This document shows positions 58,541 to 64,000 of a stretch of 64,000 bases of DNA, in pieces. How positions within the stretch are numbered: the first letter of the stretch is position 1; each line of letters opens with the position of its first letter. The notes beneath the pieces were generated by a model. That model worked only from the letters and a program-made list of their open reading frames with translations. It made no database searches and had not been told where the DNA came from. Source of the DNA: Rhyacophila brunnea (lineage: Eukaryota > Arthropoda > Insecta > Trichoptera > Rhyacophilidae); contig JAGYXB010000157.1 of NCBI GenBank assembly GCA_022495005.1, forward strand, positions 1 to 64,000. Direction: 5' to 3'. The translations under genes were made by a program, and so were the position numbers.

Positions 58541-59874
58541 GCGAATTAGTCATTGATTAAAAAATAGTTTTTTCAACTTATAATCAGTAATGTGCATTAG
58601 CATATTTTTTTTAATAACCGACATCAATGTCATTAATAATGAAATTATAATTGAATAAAAATATAATTAACAATATTATTTTACTAAGGATTTATACTAA
58701 ATTAAAAACTCCCACAGAGAACGAATTCGTTAGTGCTAATTAGTAATATATTTTGACCGCATTATGAAATCCCACATAAGTCTATCTTCGGGGAGCAGAG
58801 CTTTGACTGGATCGGCGACGCGACGTCGTTTGTGCCGAATGGCGTCGGTAGTCATATCATGCGACGTGGAAACCCCGCAAAGAACGCCAACTAATAACTG
58901 AGACACAGAGTTTATCCCGTTTTAATATGGGAATGTATTCTGGCTGTGGGATTTTTTTATGTGGTGATGTGGAAAGGTTCCCCGCAATGAGAATTGATGG
59001 TGAGCTTTATTATAAATTATTATTTTTTATTTTGATTGTTAATTATTATTCTTGATATAATGACGGGTTATTAGAAATTACACATTTTTTTAAATGTTAA
59101 GTTAATATTTATTACTAAAATACAAAAACTTACAGTGATTTATGGGGAATGGCAGAAAACTCGATATGATTTCGTTTTGAGGGATAGTTCATTGATAATA
59201 GGTACTTTATTTATGATCGGGTCCTTACATCATTATACATCAACACACATGTTGCATATGGTAATTTTATTATATACCGTTATGGAGTTGATTTTTAATT
59301 TATTGGCGAGGGCTTAAGATTACAACATGCTCTCTCACGTGGATTAAAACAAGCCTAGAACAGTTACATTTTTTATGGAATCTTGTTTGTATTAGCAAGG
59401 ACTAAGAACAACAGATCTTCTTTGGTATACGAATTCGGAATCGCATATTATGTTATTCGCTTTCACCGTAAAGCGGGCTAAAACAGTATAGATTTAAAAC
59501 ATAAATCTGTATCTGCAGAATAATAGCGATCAGATATCTATTGTTTAATGAATCAAATTACTCTGCAGTAATATATTCCCAGAGAATCAATTTCCAGCAA
59601 ACAACTCTTAGCTAGATCAGCAAGTTGATTGGCAATATTAGATACGGTATATTATTACATCATATCATAGCACATTATATCATTACGTATTATAGTATTA
59701 GCCGAATAATCATGTTTCATTGTATCATATTTTCTTACGACTGTAATAATAAATAATATTTCATTTCGATTTAAAACGCTGACTCTATAATTAGTCCAAT
59801 ATGATTATGTACCAGAATTAAATGTTAATGTTTTACTTTTTATTGTATAAATAACGAAGAATAATTTATCTAAA
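58541..59874. other. Spacer
   Basis: AT-rich except for 58780-58890, a CpG-richer patch (CGGCGACGCGACGTCG) of unknown nature. No gene was recognised. Confidence 0.45.
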
Positions 59875-60055
59875 TGTCACTCGAATCCAAGTACCTAGCT
59901 CGTAACTATCTCAGTAGATTATATGTACTATCATTGTATAATATACTATTGTACCGATACGCTGCTAATAAATCTCACCCTGCTACATCGTAGACTTCAT
60001 TATCATCATCCTCAACCCACACATCGAACACCACAGTAGTGACCCAACAAATCTA
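59875..60055 (+). repeat. Small LTR remnant, family B, copy 3
   Basis: It starts TGTCACTCGAATCCAAGTAC like the 35.8-kb copy. It has GCTAATAAATCTCACCCTGC in the place of its AATAAAACTCGATCC and ends CACCACA at 60034. GTAGTGACCCAACA follows, the best primer-binding-like sequence of the three. About 160 bp, with deletions. Confidence 0.55.
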
Positions 60056-60796
60056 ACTGGGTTTAATATAGTCAGTTTAATCATGATTACTATATAATTT
60101 CATACGTGTGATCAATACATTATTACAATGGTAATACTTCACGCTACCTAAGTTTTTATTTATCTATTTCACATTTAAATCGATTTAGGCAATTTGGTAG
60201 TGGTCGCCAAGCTGATGAAATTGCAATAGACTGAACATATTTGTCGATGTGTGGATAACAGGTCGAAAAATGCAGTCATACAGTGACAAACTTATTAAGT
60301 TTGGCGGATGCAAAATTTAAAAACTAAGGATCGAGGAAAAACCATGGGAAGGCCTTTATCTAGTAGTGGATCTACCCTGACTGATAAGTAATATATTTTA
60401 CTATAATATAATAGAATGGGCGTTGGATTCTTTATGTCGTCTTTCCCTATCCGATATAATCTCCGCAATCTTACTTCAATCTAGAATTCCGATCACTCGG
60501 GTATTTTAAAATACGCTATCCAACCATCGCAATGTGGGTCTTCAAACGACCCCCATTCTAGAGCATCAAATATTTTCCAGACCAATCATTAGTCAAAAAA
60601 ATTGATGGCTTGGTTTTAAATTCCTTGTAGACTTGGCACTTGTGACATACCTGTTCACCACATTTCATTTTAGTTATTGCCTCTAAATATTGATCTCAAT
60701 ATCCTATGTTCAAAAAAAAATAATTATCATTTTCCGATTTATCATTGATGATAAAATATTCAAATTCAAACTCAATTAAATTTCGTGTGAAATTAG
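60056..60796. other. AT-rich spacer
   Basis: Nothing recognised. Confidence 0.5.
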
Positions 60797-61437
60797 CTTA
60801 ACATTTCCTTTACGATACCAAAAAATTCCGTCAGAGATTGACAATATTTTAGATAAAATGAAAATGCTTATTTTGGCAACAAAAATAAATCTAACAATGT
60901 TTATTAATTGTTATTTGATTTTTTATCTATAAATTATCAAGGTATCAAAACTTATCTATTATCATACAAGTGTTTCTATTCATTTCAACAACTTACACGT
61001 CATAATAATATCTTGATTTCACCCTTTTCTTTCTATATCTCTTTAAATAACGTTACCCCATAATTACCCATTTTCGGCAAAATGTCCCGAATACCATTCT
61101 AGCTAAACGTCCTCGATTATATGACAAACCAATATCATAATAATTATAATTTTAACCTTCCCTTTACGATGCTAATAGATTCCATCCGTAATGGTGATAT
61201 CACTTTCAGGGACTGTACGGGATTGAAAATATTAGAGTAGGTAAAAGAAAAATGCCAATTTTGGCAACACAAATAGGTTTATTATTAATTGCTATTGTTA
61301 TCTATAAATGATCAAAATGGCATCAAAACATAATTTAAATCAAATAAGTATTTCCATACATTTTTACAGTCAACGAGTTTTTATAATACCTTGATCTCAT
61401 GCCGTATTTTCGTATCTCTTTCTCACAATTGAGTACT
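60797..61437 (+). repeat. Diverged ~350-bp tandem duplication
   Basis: 60797-61055 and 61155-61437 share, in order, CCTTTACGAT, ATTTTGGCAACA, TTATTAATTG, ATCTATAAAT-ATCAA, TATCAAAAC/CATCAAAAC, CATTT-AACA and CTTGAT-TCA---T. It is old, to judge by divergence. Non-coding. Confidence 0.6.
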
Positions 61438-61576
61438 TATGTCTCTTTTCATCACATATACTTTAAGATCTATTTTATTTTGTACGTAATGGAATACGAC
61501 GCTATATTTTGCAATATACATGTATAATTATTTATCCATGAAATATCAATAAAATTTGACGGATATCTATCAGTTA

Positions 61577-62005
61577 GTGCCGAGCCACCCCGGGCGACTC
61601 TGGTCTCTAGACCAGTCGTGCAACTGGTCTCTTCGGGCGATTTACTCGGGCGACTTGCCGGCGACCAGAGAGGCAGCCAATAATAATAATAATAATGAAT
61701 GTACACGCAAGTATGCAAAAATACGTTCTATCCGCGGCTTGGCTGCCGGCGACTGGTCGCCCAGTGTGGCAGCGCTCAATACATAGTTATATGTGTTCAT
61801 ACATCGCTACCGATCGCCCGACCAGAGAAACCAGAGAGACCGGGAGACCAGACCGAGCGCACGAACGAGATTTTACTGGTCGCCCGACTTAATTGCTTGC
61901 GCGACTACTGGGCGACCAGGTGTGGCATGCTCCACATAACTGCATGCATCGGTCTGGTCTCGGCGACTGGTCTGCCGACCAAAGTCGCCCGGTGTGGCTC
62001 GGCAC
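61577..62005. mobile_element. GC-rich PIF/Harbinger-like MITE
   Basis: Terminal inverted repeats GTGCCGAGCCAC...CGGGCGACT (from 61577) and AGTCGCCCGG-GTGGCTCGGCAC (to 62005) are flanked by TTA on both sides (61574-61576, 62006-62008), the PIF/Harbinger target duplication. The 429-bp interior is full of inverted CTGGTC/GACCAG words. It has an (AAT)6-like run at 61679-61698 and internal repeats of the terminal motif. Frames of 65-107 codons across it are compositional. Confidence 0.85.
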
Positions 62006-62180
62006 TTATATGTGTTTATTGATAACGTTATCGATTCTAAAAATAAAAACATTTTAATTTGATGTAATATTGGAAGTTCTAAGAATGGCAGTGTATTAAG
62101 ATGACGAAGTGCATATTAACAGAAATATTTTCAGTTTATTGGCTATGTAACATAAACTAACAAAACAGTAACGGAAGTGT

Positions 62181-62521
62181 GTTATGTTCATTTTTTAACA
62201 TAACTAAATTTGATACCGCTTGCAACCCCGATTATTGTCTATGGTCATGTCGATAGAGCGTACGCGATTAGACAGATATCGCTAATAGAATTTCCGGCTG
62301 CAACGGAGGTCGCGAGGTGTGAGAGAAGCAACTGGGCTTTCTGATTTTGCCTGCCGTCTAGTATAGTCGTGCTCCGTTTGGATTTACCCAACATTATTTA
62401 TGGACGTCACTTAACGGAGCACGATGCAGCTGCCGTGTCAAAGGACTCTGATCGTTCCAATTTGGGTATTTTAAAACTATTATTTGATTCATTATTCTTC
62501 CATTGTTTCTTTTCAAACTTA
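62181..62521 (+). repeat. 340-bp hairpin-bearing dispersed repeat, copy 2
   Basis: Partner of 24138-24474, with both hairpins (GTTATGTT...AACATAAC and CGTGCTCCGTT...AACGGAGCACG) intact. Similarity begins exactly at the first hairpin and ends after TCTTTTCAAACTTA. The flanks differ, so the ends are probably true element ends. Confidence 0.85.
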
Positions 62522-64000
62522 AGTGTTAATCAAAAATTTTATGTTGCAACATATTTTCAGATTTTTACGGATTTCAAAGTAACATTTTTTGGCTATCTGT
62601 ATTAGTCTTATAATTTTTGTTTACATATCGTTGACAGCAGATATATAATAGAACTCAGATAAGTAAACTGCTCGATTTTATTGAATGAATTATTTACAAT
62701 GGTTTTATTTCCAGGTAACTGCATCGGGTTAATTGTTGTAAGGATAATAATATGCCAAATAAATCTCATTAGTCTTTATGCTACCCTTAATTTTTAGTAT
62801 TAACTGTGGTTATTGATTCTAAACTTTGTTTTTGTAAATTATAACATGTCCGCCTATCACAGTATTTAAATTTTCTCACCGACGTTGTTTAAAAAATCAA
62901 TTGTTTGAAATCGAAATATAATCCACTCCAGCTTCCGATTTCTTCTTACCATAAAACTAAACCCTTTCCACTAAGCCGTCCACTTATTTCCACACACAGA
63001 GTATGACGAGCACTTATCTCTTTCCAGCACACCAAAGGATTTCAATTTCAAAGAACCGTTTTGAATGATTAGCTTACAATGTGATTGAACAAAAAGGGGC
63101 TGGCGTCACCTTAGATACCTTTCAAGTTGAAATCATTATGCCTAATACACCTTGTCATTTGTGATAGACTACTCTATAAAGATATAATGATAAATGGTGG
63201 AAAATTCATTTTGAAAGTTTTCGCGGAGAATTTTCATGGACGGAAAATGAACGAATCTAGAATATTATATTTTTTTATATAATTAATAATAATTTTAAAA
63301 GAAAGTAATGACCGTAATTATCACACGGATAATTTCAGTGTTTACCACTTTCCATTATACATTTATTATTTTTACTAACAATATTAAAAAGACTTCGTTA
63401 TTTATTCATAATAACGCGAGTCTACGACATAATTGCCAATTCAATTAATAATTTTACATTATATCATTATTTCACCATATTTCCCATTTATCCAAAGATG
63501 TTCAATTTAATTGTGTAAATGTAACATTACCTTGAAAATATAACGATATTTTATGAAACACTGGGGGCGGTTCGGGTTTATAGATATGGTAACACTTTAC
63601 ACCGCTTATCCAAAGAAAACTATTTTTTTAATAGTACTATACTTAAATAAAATTGTTCTTAATTTTCAGAAATTGTTTCGTGAATGTGGCAATAAATAAT
63701 ACTTCCATATTTTGATGTGTGAATTACATACAGTTTGGCTGTTAAAACAATGGTCACATATACATATTTTAATAAACTTTTTACGAGAATTTGTTGGTAA
63801 CCACTCCAGAATCCAGAATTAAAAAAATCATACAAATTTAACTGAACTCCGCAATCAAACTGAAATTCCATGTTATATAAGCGTTTTATTGAATTTTGAT
63901 AGATTCTAACATATTATTAAAAAAAATCATAAATATTTTTTTTATTTAAATCAATTTGTTTTACGGGCCCGTATCCAAATATAAATAACTTTTGAAAATT
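62522..64000. other. AT-rich right edge
   Basis: No recognisable gene, RNA or repeat. Confidence 0.5.

Noticed and set aside
61556..62022. Frames of 65-107 codons over the GC-rich MITE
   Set aside because: GC-rich, stop-poor DNA with strong inverted repeats. No domain.
1..64000. CRISPR arrays, bacterial operons or defence systems
   Set aside because: No direct repeats with unique spacers, no dense gene layout. All signals are eukaryotic transposon signals.

Overview
This is eukaryotic, strongly AT-rich DNA, most likely from an insect. The runs of TAATATTATAAT-type sequence, tRNA-headed SINEs, non-LTR retrotransposon tails, a Helitron and many small inverted-repeat elements suggest a hemipteran, perhaps aphid-like; that is an inference, not something the sequence proves. 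I recognise no intact host protein-coding gene. Nearly everything that can be named is a mobile element or its remains, so the window reads as intergenic or intronic DNA with layered transposon insertions.

The most striking object is at the left edge. A complete 6.16-kb LTR element (187-6342) has two ~896-bp LTRs that are about 99% identical by eye, a TG...CA structure, a matching ATAT target duplication and a plausible primer-binding site. Its 4.36-kb interior carries no recognisable gag, protease, reverse transcriptase or integrase. It is therefore a young, non-autonomous, LARD-like element. Just inside its 5' LTR is a 33-bp-period array holding four copies of CCGCCATYTTG, the textbook YY1/Pleiohomeotic-type site, and further in there is a diverged internal duplication.

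From 7 to 19 kb lie an inverted-repeat element, a TTAA-flanked MITE-like element (10993-11382), a repeat shared with 49 kb, and a 1.62-kb DNA transposon (15576-17197) with a wrecked transposase and a repeated 20-bp quasi-palindrome near both ends. A 651-bp element with long terminal inverted repeats follows (17887-18537). From 19 to 40 kb, SINE copies, small LTR remnants (26.6 and 35.8 kb), a 340-bp hairpin-bearing repeat (24.1 kb, second copy at 62.2 kb), a 114-bp hAT-like MITE (37632-37745) and LINE ends are scattered through featureless AT-rich DNA.

From 40 to 58 kb are more SINEs, two related LINE 3' ends (41.5-42.0 kb minus, 51.2-51.9 kb plus), other LINE fragments (48.7, 53.1, 57.7 kb) and a 1.57-kb Helitron (54576-56146, minus) with terminal TC and CTAG, inserted between A and T, carrying a broken Pif1-type helicase and a nested SINE head. 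The right end holds a third LTR remnant, a diverged duplication at 60.8-61.4 kb, and a GC-rich 429-bp PIF/Harbinger-like MITE with TTA duplications (61577-62005). Most short open frames are chance frames; the few that carry protein signal are fragments of these elements.
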